From: Monosiga brevicollis MX1
Taxonomy: Eukaryota; Opisthokonta; Choanoflagellata; Craspedida; Salpingoecidae
Assembly (NCBI RefSeq): GCF_000002865.3
Contig: NW_001865039.1
Span: 1,330,504-1,394,503, forward strand
Length of the DNA: 64,000 nucleotides
Direction of reading: 5' to 3'
The notes beneath the pieces are model-generated. The model did not search any database. It saw nothing but the letters and a program-made list of their open reading frames with translations, and had not been told where the DNA came from. The position numbers were made by a program, and so were the translations under genes. Shown one piece after another: positions 24,161-34,620 of this stretch (position 1 is its first letter; each line of letters begins with the position of its first letter).

Positions 24161-25897
24161 ATGGCGGGGAACGGCGCGACCTCCCACGACGTGGCCGAGC
24201 TTCTTAGCGCCATCGATGACATTAGTGATGAGGAGTTTGCCGAGCTGCTCCAAGTTTTGAACGCAGAGCTCACGGCTGTTGAGGGAGCGCTTCGCACCGT
24301 GCAACAAGGAATTGCCCGCCCCACCGCTCGTGCGCCTCGGGAGGTAGCCCCTGAACCCTATCAACCCAGTCGCCCCACGCTGCCTGATCGCACCGAGCAC
24401 ACCAATCCCGAGTACGAGGCCACGCTTCGGGTGCGCGACAAGCAACGGCGCGCTCAGGAAGTGACGTCGACGACGAAAGAACGCATCGTTCAAGACGATG
24501 CCACGGCCGATGCCCTGTTGCAGTCCATCAACGAGCGCTGGGAGCGCGCCCGAGGTGCTTACTTGCAAGAGACGGCCACCAAGAACCGCGAGCAGCGAGC
24601 TCGCATCCGAGCAGCTGACGAACGCTTCCGCCGTTGGCAAAGTGCTCAAGCCATCATCAAAAGCATCGAGGCTCGCGAAATCCTTGCCCGCCGCGGTGTT
24701 GGTCAGCCCTCTCGCAACACCACAGATCACAACTTTCTTCGCCATGTGCCAAAGTCGGCTGCCTATCTTCGTCTCCTTGCAGCGGAGCGCGCCGCGAACG
24801 CACCGCAACCGACACGCCGCGAACGCATCCGCGCTTATACTCAGGAGATTCGCCAGCAAATGGATGCGCAAGCCGAAAGCCGCCGTCAAGCCGCTCAGGC
24901 GCGTTCGGACCCACCAGAGGCGGGCGAGCCGGACGATGCCGAGGACATGGGTGCCCACTCATGGGCACTCACCGGCATGGCCCCTGACGATGCTCCTGTC
25001 GCTCCCAAAACTTCAACCAGCTCCGAGGAAGCAACCTCACTCTCCTACTGGCTTCAGCGTCCGCCTCTGTACGTCATGAAGTCAGTCTTTGGAGCAGACG
25101 ATGAGGCAGCCGCTCAGCGCGAGCGTGACCAGGAACGGGATGCCCGTGCTTTGGCAGCCCTCGACGCCGAGCAGACCTTAGTCCTTCAAGCACGACAAGC
25201 CAAGGCCCGGCGCAAGCAACAGCGAATCATCCAGCTTCGTCGCCAGGCCCGCCTTGATGCCGCCGTGGCCAACCGGCAACTGGCCACCGGTGCTCTTATG
25301 GATGTTGAAGGTGTCTATGATGATCTCCTTGAGGAGGAAGAAGAGGATTTCGAGGACGAGGGTGAGGCAGGACAGCAAATGCTGCAAGAGGAGCAGCAGG
25401 CGGACCATTTTCCCTCTGCCCGCACCCCGCTGGCTGAAGCGTTGGCAGCTCTGTCCATGTCTAGCCGGCCGCCAGGCACACCGCAACTTGGCCCTGGCGC
25501 ACATCGCCGCTCTCCTCCACAGCCCAACCCAGCCACGACAAGCCCCCCACCGCGAGGAGCTGCCCCAAGCTCAGATCAAGCCGCTACGGTGAAAATGACC
25601 AACGCTCTTCTTCAGGAACTTCGAACCACAAGCAAACCAGCAGCATTGCGCCTCAACGCGCGCCGTGATCGCAGCAAAGCCCTTCGCGACTATCTAGCAC
25701 CATCCACCTCCAGCCTGCTCCGCACCAAGCCCGTGGCCCAGCGCTCCTCCCGGCCTTCGGGCATGACGGAGATGGCACATGAGGCCACAGACGCTACTGA
25801 TCAACCTGCGCTTCAGCCACTCACACTTGACACGCTACACAAGGGCGCTGTCGTGCGTGAGGGGCGACCCCGACCCGTCTGGCAGCCAGCCTTTTGA
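24161..25897 (+). CDS. Unrecognised single-exon coiled-coil protein, 578 residues
   Basis: I do not recognise this protein. It is one uninterrupted frame of 578 codons beginning MAGNGATSHDV, which is notable where most neighbours have several introns. Residues about 8-50 are a Leu/Glu-rich helical segment (ELLSAIDDISDEEFAELL). Residues about 85-260 and 300-375 are rich in Arg, Gln, Glu and Ala with coiled-coil spacing. An acidic block of Glu/Asp lies at about 387-403, and the C-terminal 130 residues are Pro/Ser-rich and probably disordered, with a short basic patch (LNARRDRSKALRDYL). No signal peptide, membrane segment or zinc motif is seen. A ciliary, centriolar or RNA-associated scaffold would fit such a composition, but nothing shows it. 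The opposite strand is also partly open through codon bias. Confidence 0.65.
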   Translation: MAGNGATSHDVAELLSAIDDISDEEFAELLQVLNAELTAVEGALRTVQQGIARPTARAPREVAPEPYQPSRPTLPDRTEHTNPEYEATLRVRDKQRRAQEVTSTTKERIVQDDATADALLQSINERWERARGAYLQETATKNREQRARIRAADERFRRWQSAQAIIKSIEAREILARRGVGQPSRNTTDHNFLRHVPKSAAYLRLLAAERAANAPQPTRRERIRAYTQEIRQQMDAQAESRRQAAQARSDPPEAGEPDDAEDMGAHSWALTGMAPDDAPVAPKTSTSSEEATSLSYWLQRPPLYVMKSVFGADDEAAAQRERDQERDARALAALDAEQTLVLQARQAKARRKQQRIIQLRRQARLDAAVANRQLATGALMDVEGVYDDLLEEEEEDFEDEGEAGQQMLQEEQQADHFPSARTPLAEALAALSMSSRPPGTPQLGPGAHRRSPPQPNPATTSPPPRGAAPSSDQAATVKMTNALLQELRTTSKPAALRLNARRDRSKALRDYLAPSTSSLLRTKPVAQRSSRPSGMTEMAHEATDATDQPALQPLTLDTLHKGAVVREGRPRPVWQPAF

Positions 25898-26256
25898 GGA
25901 CAGTTCTGGCCAGAGTAGACGTAGCAATCGAATCAACTTGCAAATTTGTTTCGCCTTGGTTTCAAAAAATCCAATTGTCTCTCATAAAGCGGGAGCCTGA
26001 ACGGGAAGACGGAAGAAGAAAAGAAAAAAAAACACAAACACATCTAATTGTTCAAGTATAGTCCATGTATAGTAGTAGTCGAATACATCACCATGAAAGT
26101 AAACAAATCTTTCACAAGCAAATGGTCGGTTAAGAGACGCGGATTGACACTTGCGGGCGCGCTTCCGCAGACGTGACCTCACAGAGGCTGTTGGGGGCAA
26201 AGAGCAGAGGAGAAGGCCCAGAACTGGATCGTCCCCAAGATCAGGCAAGACGCTGC
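25898..26256. other. Convergent 3' region, orphan coiled-coil gene / phosphatase
   Basis: This 359-bp gap lies between converging stop codons. The middle (about 26020-26110) is AT-rich, consistent with 3' UTR. No other feature seen. Confidence 0.5.
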
Positions 26257-28646
26257 TTAGTGAAGAAGCATCTTGCTTTCGCCAAGATCTGACATGCTCG
26301 TCATGGAACCAGCATTGACGAGAAGATTCTGACGCAGCTTGTGGCGCCAGTGCCCATCAAAACCAATCAGATCCAAGTAGCCATCGATGCCCCCAAATTC
26401 CTCGCGCACCCACTGCATGAGCTGGAGCATTGTCTCGGGTCGCGCCCGTGCCCACTCATCCGGATCCAGCTCAGGGCACTCGGTCTACATGGTTGAAGAA
26501 GGGCAATCCCAAATGAGAACTGTGTCACGCAAAGCATCATCCCATATGGCTTGTTCACGCCCAAACAAGGGTTTCCAGCCACAATTGGAACGACTCACGT
26601 CAAAGCGTTGGCGTCCCTCGGGCGAGTTACCATAGTCATCTGATAGGGCATAGTCAGCAGCAATCTAGCGCATTGAGCCGCGCGGAGCGCCGGGCAGGCA
26701 TGATCACTGTGAGCCATGGCAATCCCTCGCAAGAGCGGCGGCGGACTGGCAAAAGTTTATTCGGGGTCAATCGCAACTTGACTTACTGCCTCATCGCTCA
26801 CACCCAGTGCTGCCAAAAGTACAGCGGTCGTGACGCCCGTGCGGTCCTTGCCATGCGAGCAGTGGAGCATGATCGGATGATTTCGGGCATCTGCAAGAGA
26901 GGGCAGTCATGGAGATGAGCTCGGGCATCAAACGCATAGCTCATCAAACGCATAGTGCTCGGGACCGCCCTTCACGAACCAGCACAGATTTGAAGGACGC
27001 TGCAGATGGCCGCGTAGCTGCGAGTCATGAGAACTTTGTAAAAACCCAGCAAGCCCACTTTGTTGAAGCGGCGTTTAGCCTAGAGTAAGATTCGCATGAT
27101 ACCCCAATGATTGCGTGCGGTACAGTCACGGCAGTCTTGGGGGGCGAAGACCAAGAAAGACATTAAGAAGTTGCGCCAGGACGTACCACGCTCTTGCCAC
27201 GCTCACGCCATTTCTTGCGAAAGAAGAGGCCGCCCAAGAACATCCAACATGCCACCTTGCCCAACTGTGCAATGCACGTGGAGGAATGAGTGGTGCACCG
27301 ACAGGCAAAACTGTGCAGATGGCGACGAGGTCTGAATCGTGTCCCAAATACGTTCCGGCGCCAACACGTACGTCTTTGTTGTTGAGCATGCCAAAGACAA
27401 CCTTCTTCATGACCTTTCGTGGACAATAAGGCACACGCACCAGTCGTCGCTGGCCAGGCAAGGTCACAACCTGTAAATGGCCCTGCAGCACGCCACGGCA
27501 ACACAAGGACAAGACGGACACGTTCATCAAGCCAAGAGTCAGAGAATTGAACCTGAACCTGATCGCACCGCCCGGCTACGTCGTGTTTTCTTGTCGTTTT
27601 GCCCCGCTTTTCAAGGGCAAGCGTCTCACCTCAATGTCTTCAGCATCCAGGGTATTATTGTCGCCAGCTCCAGTTGCAGGTTCTTTTTGAGAGGCTGTGG
27701 GTGTTGCCTTGTCTGTCTGTGTAGCATGAGGGGTTGACGCCGCATCGTGACTATCAAAGACCTCATCGACCATCACTGATGCATCGAGTCGAAAGGTTGG
27801 TCTGCTGGGCTCGGTAGAAGAATCTGAGCTGGTACTTTGCTGCGCTCGGGCACGCCTTTCTCTATCCCGCTCGATGGCCGAGGGGCGACGAGGGATGGAG
27901 GGAGAGGTCGCTTGTCGAATGTCTTGGGCAGCAAAAGTTGTGATGGGAATCTTTTCCATTCGACGCATAATCTCCTTGCACTTGTCACCGGGCTGACTTT
28001 CGAGATCGAATTCCGGGTACTGTTCACGGAGCAGGCATGCGCCGCAGTCGCGAAGCGACTCGGACTGCTCTCGAAAGTCAATGATGGTCTGATGTTTGGG
28101 AGGGTAAGCAGCGGGGTGGTGAGGGACAAGAGGTCGGGTGGGGACAGCCGGAAGGAGCGTGAACGGGGGGTGAGATGGAGAGGGTGAGGTGGTACGAGCC
28201 TGACCTTGATGCCAACCTGCTCCATGAGCAGGGCTGCGTCCTTTTGTGTGGCCTGTGAAGGCGTTGAGGAACGAAAGATGCAGTAGGGCTGCAGCAGGAG
28301 GAGGCGTCAAGCAACACGACAACATTGCGGGAGTGAGATGGCAGTCTATAGCTTTGGCAGCTGGCAGCGACGCAGGGGTGACGAGTGAAATGGGAGGCCG
28401 TACCTTGATGAGGGTGGCAACACGACAAATGTCACGAAAATTGGCGACGGTTTCCAGGTGAGCCGTCAAGTTACGATCGTCGGGCAGGCTGCGGAAGGAG
28501 TTGCCAGGACCCTCGGGCAGGGTCATGGATTTGCCCTTCAGGGCGGTGCTTTCAGACCCATGGTGGTTGAGTCGGGCGGATGGAGCCGCAGAAGTGGCAG
28601 TGGCAGCAGCGGCGGCAGCGGCGTCACTCATGTTGGAAGACACCAT
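26257..28646 (-). CDS. Cys-based phosphatase of the Y_phosphatase3 type
   Basis: Tyrosine or dual-specificity phosphatase recognised by the P-loop HCSHGKDRTG (about 26830-26865 on the minus strand). This is the CX5R loop in the form used by the Y_phosphatase3 group (bacterial and fungal tyrosine or phosphoinositide phosphatases). It is followed by TTAVLLAALGVSDEA. The N-terminal block NFRDICR (about 28440) is the usual start of this fold. The exon at 28085-27640 encodes SESLRDCGACL and then a Ser/Thr/Ala-rich insert of about 100 residues. Next come VVTLPGQRRLVRVPY (about 27470), RRFNKVGLLGFYKVLMTR (about 27060) and a C-terminal helical tail ending at 26257. The first ATG in frame is 28646; a second lies at 28631. 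At least seven introns are needed and their exact borders are approximate. Substrate (phosphoprotein or lipid) cannot be read from the sequence. Confidence 0.78.
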
Positions 28647-29368
28647 CTGATGACGTGGTCGAATGGCAGGGCACCACGGGGTGCAAAGGGGCAAGGCTGA
28701 ATTGAGAATATGTGGAAGGGCCGATCCGGGGCGGAAAAAAAAAAAGTTGAGCTAGGGTCTGTTGGGAAAAGGGGGTGAGGTGATGCAGGACGGGCGTCAG
28801 GTCAGAAAAATGCCACTGCATGATGGAAGGGGCGATGGGGCGACGTGGGATAAGACGAGTGTCTGTCTGGACATGCGACGAGAAGGAGCATCCGATGTTT
28901 ACCTGTGCGCTGATGAACGTGGGCGTGCGATGGGCGTTGCACGGCTCGGGTGGTGCGAGGAACAGTGAGGAATGCGCGACGGTGACCGAATAAAGTATCA
29001 CGGACAGGCGCGGCGGGCATGCAACACCGAAGGAGTGGTATGTGTCTGTGTGTGTAGGGGTTGCATGCGAGGGTCCAGCCGGCAGAGTGTGAGACCTTCG
29101 CAGATCGATCGTGCCAGATGGGACAGCCAGCAAGGGATAATGACGATAATGATAATGATGATGAATGTACCCGACAACAACACCCTCCCTTGCTATGGCA
29201 ACCCCAACCCCCAGCAGCACGAAGCCAGCCCGACCACCGGATACCCAGCGAGAGGGAGGGAGGGAGGGATCAACCCCCGCCTTCTCCAAAAGCGAGTCGA
29301 GTCAGTGTACCGTCTTTGGAAAAAAACAAAAAAAAAAACAGAACAAGTCTGTGCCGTTTAAACGCTGG

Positions 29369-29460
<92 letters not shown>

Positions 29461-29483
29461 CAAACCAATTCATCTCTCTCTCT

Positions 29484-29531
<48 letters not shown>

Positions 29532-30581
29532 TCTCTTACTGCTGCTGCATCAGCGTTAAAGAAGAACAAAGGAAGAACAAAAGAAAAACAAAAGAAGACG
29601 GGTGCTTGCATCAAAATGTCAGATTTTTGTGACGTTGGTGTCATGATGATGACTTTGTTTCCGGTCTCATCATCATCATCAACCTTCATCACCAAGCAAC
29701 AGTTGTGGGAAGCACCTGATTTCAAAAACAAGGGGGGTGTTTCTCTTATTCTTGCTGCACTTTCTTCTGCTTTCTGCCTCTTCTGCTTCTTCTTTTGCGT
29801 TTTCTGGTGCCAAAATGCTCTTGCATCTACTTGATACATCACTGTCTTCTTCATCTTCTTCGCTCTATGCTTCATCTTCTTCGCTCTTATTCTTCAACAG
29901 CCTGCTTCCAACTGGCGATGCACTTGTGTGATGACCAGTTGGCGGTGATACTCATGATCCAACTGCATCAGCTGCATCCATGACTTCTAGTCAGGAAGCC
30001 ACAGCGCCATGGAAGAAGGGGTTGCACTGTCAACCAAGATCAGATCAACACACAATCTCGACCGCCACTCCCGCCTCTGCGGCGCACTCGGCATTTCATG
30101 GCACATGAACGTGCATCCCTACCACGTTTTCGGGATATCTCTTCTGATTCGAGCGGCGCTGTTGGATTGAGCTGCCATCGCGTCCCCCTGTCAATCATCA
30201 ACCTGCCTCAAAGATAGCACACGCGCAAAGTGCTTGGGCAGGAGTCGGCACCGTGTGCAATCGCTGCTGCGCCTCACGCCGACAACAAGGATTTCAAGAG
30301 GAGGAGACGTCAACGTCGTGTTGACAAGAGCACTAGCTCAATTTGACAGAGAGGAGAGAATAGGCATGGATAGTTTATCACATTCACGACAACACTACAC
30401 CCTAATAAGCTACAATGTCCCGTGTAGTGAGGGCAAAGTCGAGGGCAAAGTCGAGGCAGCACCAGCCCGAGCCCGCATATGGAAATGGAAATCGGAACCC
30501 AAAACAAATGAAGAAAAGGATAAAGACAAGAACAGCCGGCCAAGGTACGAGAGTGCTGGCCCATTCGCAGGGTTCGGTCCA
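28647..30581. other. 1.9-kb gene-free stretch upstream of the phosphatase gene
   Basis: This stretch lies between the phosphatase start and the 3' end of the SHC-like gene, so it holds one promoter and one 3' UTR. It contains a long CT tract, short poly(A) runs near 28736-28745 and 29321-29339, and TTC/CTT repeats near 29850-29900. Several frames are open only because of simple repeats. I see no gene. Confidence 0.5.
29371..29458 (+). repeat. (CT)44 microsatellite
   Basis: A perfect CT dinucleotide run of 88 bp, followed within 20 bp by further CT-rich blocks up to about 29534. It generates spurious Ser-Leu and Arg-Glu open frames on both strands. Confidence 0.97.
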
Positions 30582-33500
30582 TCAATCCTCCTCCACGTTG
30601 AGCTTGTCCGGCGGGATGAAGTTCCACTGAGCAATGGAGGCTTGCACGTCGCCCGACTGTCGCACGCTCAAACTACCGGCCTTGGCATTGAGCTTGCGCA
30701 CCAGCAGGTCGCCCTTGCTCTTGAGCGGCTCTTGCATGATGGACTGTGCCAGCGAGGCCCGCTACATGATGTGAAACATGCAAAGCACGGATGCAACACA
30801 ACCCTTGCGTGAGCCGAGTGCAGGCACCTCCCGTGGATGTGTCTCGGTCTCGGTCTCGCACCGTACCTCGGGCAACGGCGGCGGGGGCGCACGCTTGCGC
30901 TCCTTCTTCACGCGCGTGTAGCACTCGTCCTAAGGAGCGTAGCATCACACAGGTCCGGGTGAGAAAACAGTCCCTCTCACTCGCTCTCGTTTGCTCTACC
31001 GGTGGCAACAGCACAGTGGCATGAGTCGTCACCTTGGCCAAAGCTTGCTGCTCGCATTCATTTGCAATGGCCTCATAATTCTCTTCCAGCAAATCCCCAT
31101 CCAAGTAACTCCCATCCTCATCTTCACCCAGCTGATTGGCTGGTGTATAGCCGTCGCCGTCCTCCTCTTGCGGAATGCGCGAATACCCCAGCGCGTCTGT
31201 CGGCACACTGCTCTTCCTGCTGCTCGCCATCATCATTGGAAGTGCGATAAGCATACCAAGCACGGGCCAGAAAGACCAAAAACACAGACCACACACGACG
31301 CGCCAGGACCAACCTGGGGGCAGGTGGGTGGGGCAATGATGCGTGCCCGTTCAACTCGATCTTGGAAGTCGACGCCACAGGCCCGGCCTTGGATCCGGGC
31401 ACCGAGGCTGTGGCGGCGGCTGCCGCCGTTGCCTCTTTCTTGCGAGCTGAGCGCTATCACCCAGGAGCGACCCACAACATGAGTGTCCGGGCGCACGAAA
31501 GGCTCGCCCTTGCCTCAGCCAAGTAAATGCAAGCAAAGCGTCACATGAAGATACTCACCTTCTTCAAGAAGCCACCAAACAAGCCCTTGCGATCTTTCTT
31601 CGGGGATGCATCGGGTTGCAGGGGCTCGTCTCCAATTTCCAAATAGCTCTCGCGCTCCACCGGAGCGTCAGCGTCAGCGTCAGCTTTTGCTTCTGCACTC
31701 GACGGCCGGCTGGATTGACTCTCAAGAGGAGGGGGCAAGCCGAGCGTCTTTGCTCCTGTTGGATCATCATTGGCATCCATGTAATTGCCGTCCTAGAAAC
31801 CCGATCGCATTCGCTCACGCTGTGAGAGACATGTGCGCGCGCACACACGACAGACAGAGACGAAGATAGACGGACAGAGACACAGAAAAAGAAAAGGCCT
31901 CAAAGGCCGGCCAGGTGCTGGTGTGCGTTACACGGCGTGCGCAACTTACCAGATAACCTTGATCTTCAATCCCAGTCTGTAATTGCAGACGGCGCCAATC
32001 GTCCCCGGCTTCGTAAGCAACCTTATCGTTTGGAGGTGGGAGCGTGGGTGTCGGCTTGGGCTTTGGCGCGGTCTTGGGCTTGGTCTGACCCTGAGCACCC
32101 TTGCTGGTGACCTGGCTAGCGCCAGGGGGTGCCGGAGCTTGCTTGCGCACGCTTGGTTCAGCACTGGCCAGACCTGGCATGGTGTGGATGTCGTACATGG
32201 GCTCGTCGACGCCTCCGGAGACCGGGCGGTGGCTTCGCATGCTGTACAACTGATTGGCTTGGGCATAGGTGCTGTTGCGATTCCCGGTGGCCAAGGGATT
32301 GGTGTTGTCGTAAATTTGCGTGTTGGCGCGAGACCGGTGCGCCACATCGTACTCGAGGCCATCGGTGTCACCGGCGACATCGTAGCCATTGGGGTCGCTG
32401 GCCATGTCATAGCCGTTGGGGTCTTGCTCGCCTGCCAAGTCGTAGCCCTGCGAGTTGGCTCGAGTCCGGCCAGCCATGTCATAGTCTTGTGAATCGGCAG
32501 CCTCGGCTTTGATGCCGCCCTTGCGACGCAGCGAGGGGCGTGGCGGGACACCCATATCATAGAGGTTTTCAGCACGTGTGTCTGGATGTCCCATGTCATA
32601 CTCGGCCTCCTCGCTCTCCACCAAGGCGGAAACGGGATGATAGTCCGGGTTGGCCTCATGGATATTGGCGTAGGGGTCTTCGAGGATGCTGTAGTCAGCC
32701 CCGGGCGCCCTGACGTCGTAGTGTGCGTCGGGCTTGACACCGGCGGCCATTGAGTAGTGGTTCTCGCCCCCGGCCCGACTGTATTGGCCATGGGTTTGAG
32801 CGGGTCGCCCACGCCCTGAGCGGTGCCGAGCGGCCACGTCGTAGGTGGCCCCGTCCTGGCGCGAGAGATCATGATAATTGCTATCGTCGCCCTCCAAGAT
32901 TGTGAGAGCATCGGTGTAGTGGGTGGCCAATGGGTGAGGTGCCAAGTAGTCGTCGGTTTCTTCTTCGGTGCCCACCTCGTGATAATCGCCCCCATTGGCT
33001 TCGTTCGGGGCAGCATACATCTATTTGTGGCAATGGGAGCAAAAGACGTGAGGCCAAGACCCAACCGTGTCGTTGGCGTGGGGGTAGTCAGCCTCTGGAT
33101 CGAGAAGTGCAGCCATCCCAGCACGCGAGGGGCTGGGCCTGCAAACTGTTGATGTACATACCATGTTGGCTTGACCTTCAATGCTTGAGTAATAGCGACT
33201 GTCCCCAGTCTGTCACCCCATGCAGCACGGGGTCAGTGACGGCGGGTTTGGCTGGGTGGTCGGGTCAAGGAAGGACGAGCGAGGGTCGACAAGGTTGGCA
33301 AGCAGAGAGAGGAACCTACTGCACCGTAGACGTCGCGATATTCGGCTTCGGTCATGCCACCATATTCCACCTGAGTGTAGGCCTCGTACTCTTCATCGAG
33401 CTCATCAAACTCTTCGTATTCGTCGTATTCGAGATCCTGCTGCTCACCGGCCGTCACAAAGGCTTGCCCGATGGTGGACAGCACCTGGTTGGAATACTGG

Positions 33501-34620
33501 CCGCAGTCAAAGACGTAACACTGTGCGGGGCAGCAAACGGCGCGAGGCGATCAAAGCAGATTGAGCTCGCTGTTCTGAAACGGAACATGTGCCCACTTGG
33601 GCTGCCTGCTGTAGCACGCGACGCTCGTCGCTCCTTGCTCGTTGGGGACGGGGGCAAACGGGGCAAGGACCTACGATGCGCCCGAGCTTGGTTTTGGCAA
33701 TGTAGGCCACTTGGTCGTAGTCTTCAAAGTCACCGCCGGCTGCAAAGCTGATGCAAGCCATGCGGTGATGGGCAATGACACGATCTTCATCGGGCGTGGC
33801 CAGGACGATGCCTGTGCGTCGGGGTGGCAGGTTCAGCCAGCGGTGAGTGGCTGGTCGAGATGCAGGCAGAGCGGCCAAGGTGAATTGAGCTCTGACTAGG
33901 ATGTGGGAGGCTGACCTTCGACGCTGATATTGATGACGATAGACTCGAGCTTGATGTCGGCTTCGAAGCGGTCGAGAAACTTGGCAGAGGCCTTGTCCAC
34001 GTCGCGAGGGATGGGATCTCGAGTATTGGAAGCCTCACGGACGCGTGCAATGGCTTCCTGACAAATGCGACGTCGGACAGGAAACTCGACCGTCCGCAGG
34101 CTCTTGGCCACCTGGTGACGGCCAATGTAGGTCACTGGGAAGGAGTAGAACACGCCCTCGCCATACTGGATCGGCCAGCACGGGACGAACAGGGAAAGAG
34201 GGGGGAGCAAATAAGTCGAGTGATGAGTGGGAAGGCTTTCGTTGGGAAAAATCAGTTCGGATTTAGTGTAGGGAGTCTCGAGCGAGTCAAAGCCAGGATA
34301 GGAGCGAGATGGAAGACCCGACTGACCTGCAAGGCAAATTGGTTGTGCAGCCAGCCGTCTGCAGCGTCAATTACCCGCGCCGACATGTGTCGGTCAAACA
34401 AAAAAGCATAAAGCATGAGCTGCCTGAACACTTTCAAGAGAGAGGGGCCAATGGCAGGAGCACCAGCGACAGGGCATTGATCGCGCTGGGGCGCCTAACC
34501 GCCTATTCCGGCAGCGATGGCGTGCAGCGACGTACCTTTCGGAGCGGTGAGAAAGTCATCATCGCGTTCGAGATGCGCGGGGGAGTCGTACTGAGGGAGT
34601 CCCTCGATGCCGTGATTCAT
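30582..34620 (-). CDS. SHC-like PTB-domain adaptor with tyrosine-repeat tail
   Basis: Twelve exons sum to 2,625 nt, or 874 residues, ending at 30582: 34620-34536, 34358-34327, 34165-33916, 33811-33675, 33520-33320, 33209-33162, 33020-31950, 31792-31559, 31453-31314, 31216-31033, 30929-30867 and 30761-30582. Residues about 29-190 match the SHC PTB domain block by block: DGWLH, VTYIGRHQVAKSLRTV, AHHRMACISFAAGGD, QVAYIAKT and STIGQAF. SHC adaptors bind phosphotyrosine NPxY sites on receptors and recruit GRB2. After an acidic Tyr/Glu stretch (about 190-235), residues 252-608 contain 25 tyrosines, many as repeated YDxA/YDxG motifs, and two pYxN GRB2-SH2-type sites. A Pro/Lys-rich block with PxxP spacing lies at about 560-582. 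No full SH2 domain is seen at the C-terminus. It probably serves as a phosphotyrosine scaffold at the cytoplasmic face. Confidence 0.88.
32339..32483 (-). repeat. Tandem YD[MLV]A motif array in the SHC-like tail
   Basis: Five YDMA/YDLA/YDVA motifs occur within about 48 codons, spaced 13, 11, 9 and 11 residues apart, with degenerate linkers such as DPNGYD. It is a decayed tandem repeat within the large exon and likely a cluster of equivalent phosphorylation sites. Confidence 0.85.

Noticed and set aside
23966-24958. A 330-codon minus-strand frame opposite the orphan coiled-coil gene
   Set aside because: The plus-strand frame is longer, starts with ATG and has coherent coiled-coil composition; the antisense frame looks like a codon-bias shadow.
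29061-29834. Open frames of Ser-Leu and Arg-Glu repeats
   Set aside because: They are produced by the CT microsatellite and neighbouring low-complexity sequence, with no conserved domain.
31946-33181. A 411-codon minus-strand frame overlapping the tyrosine-rich exon
   Set aside because: It is a shifted reading of the same exon kept open by repeated GAY/GCN codons; the frame with PTB continuity and exact intron phases is the real one.
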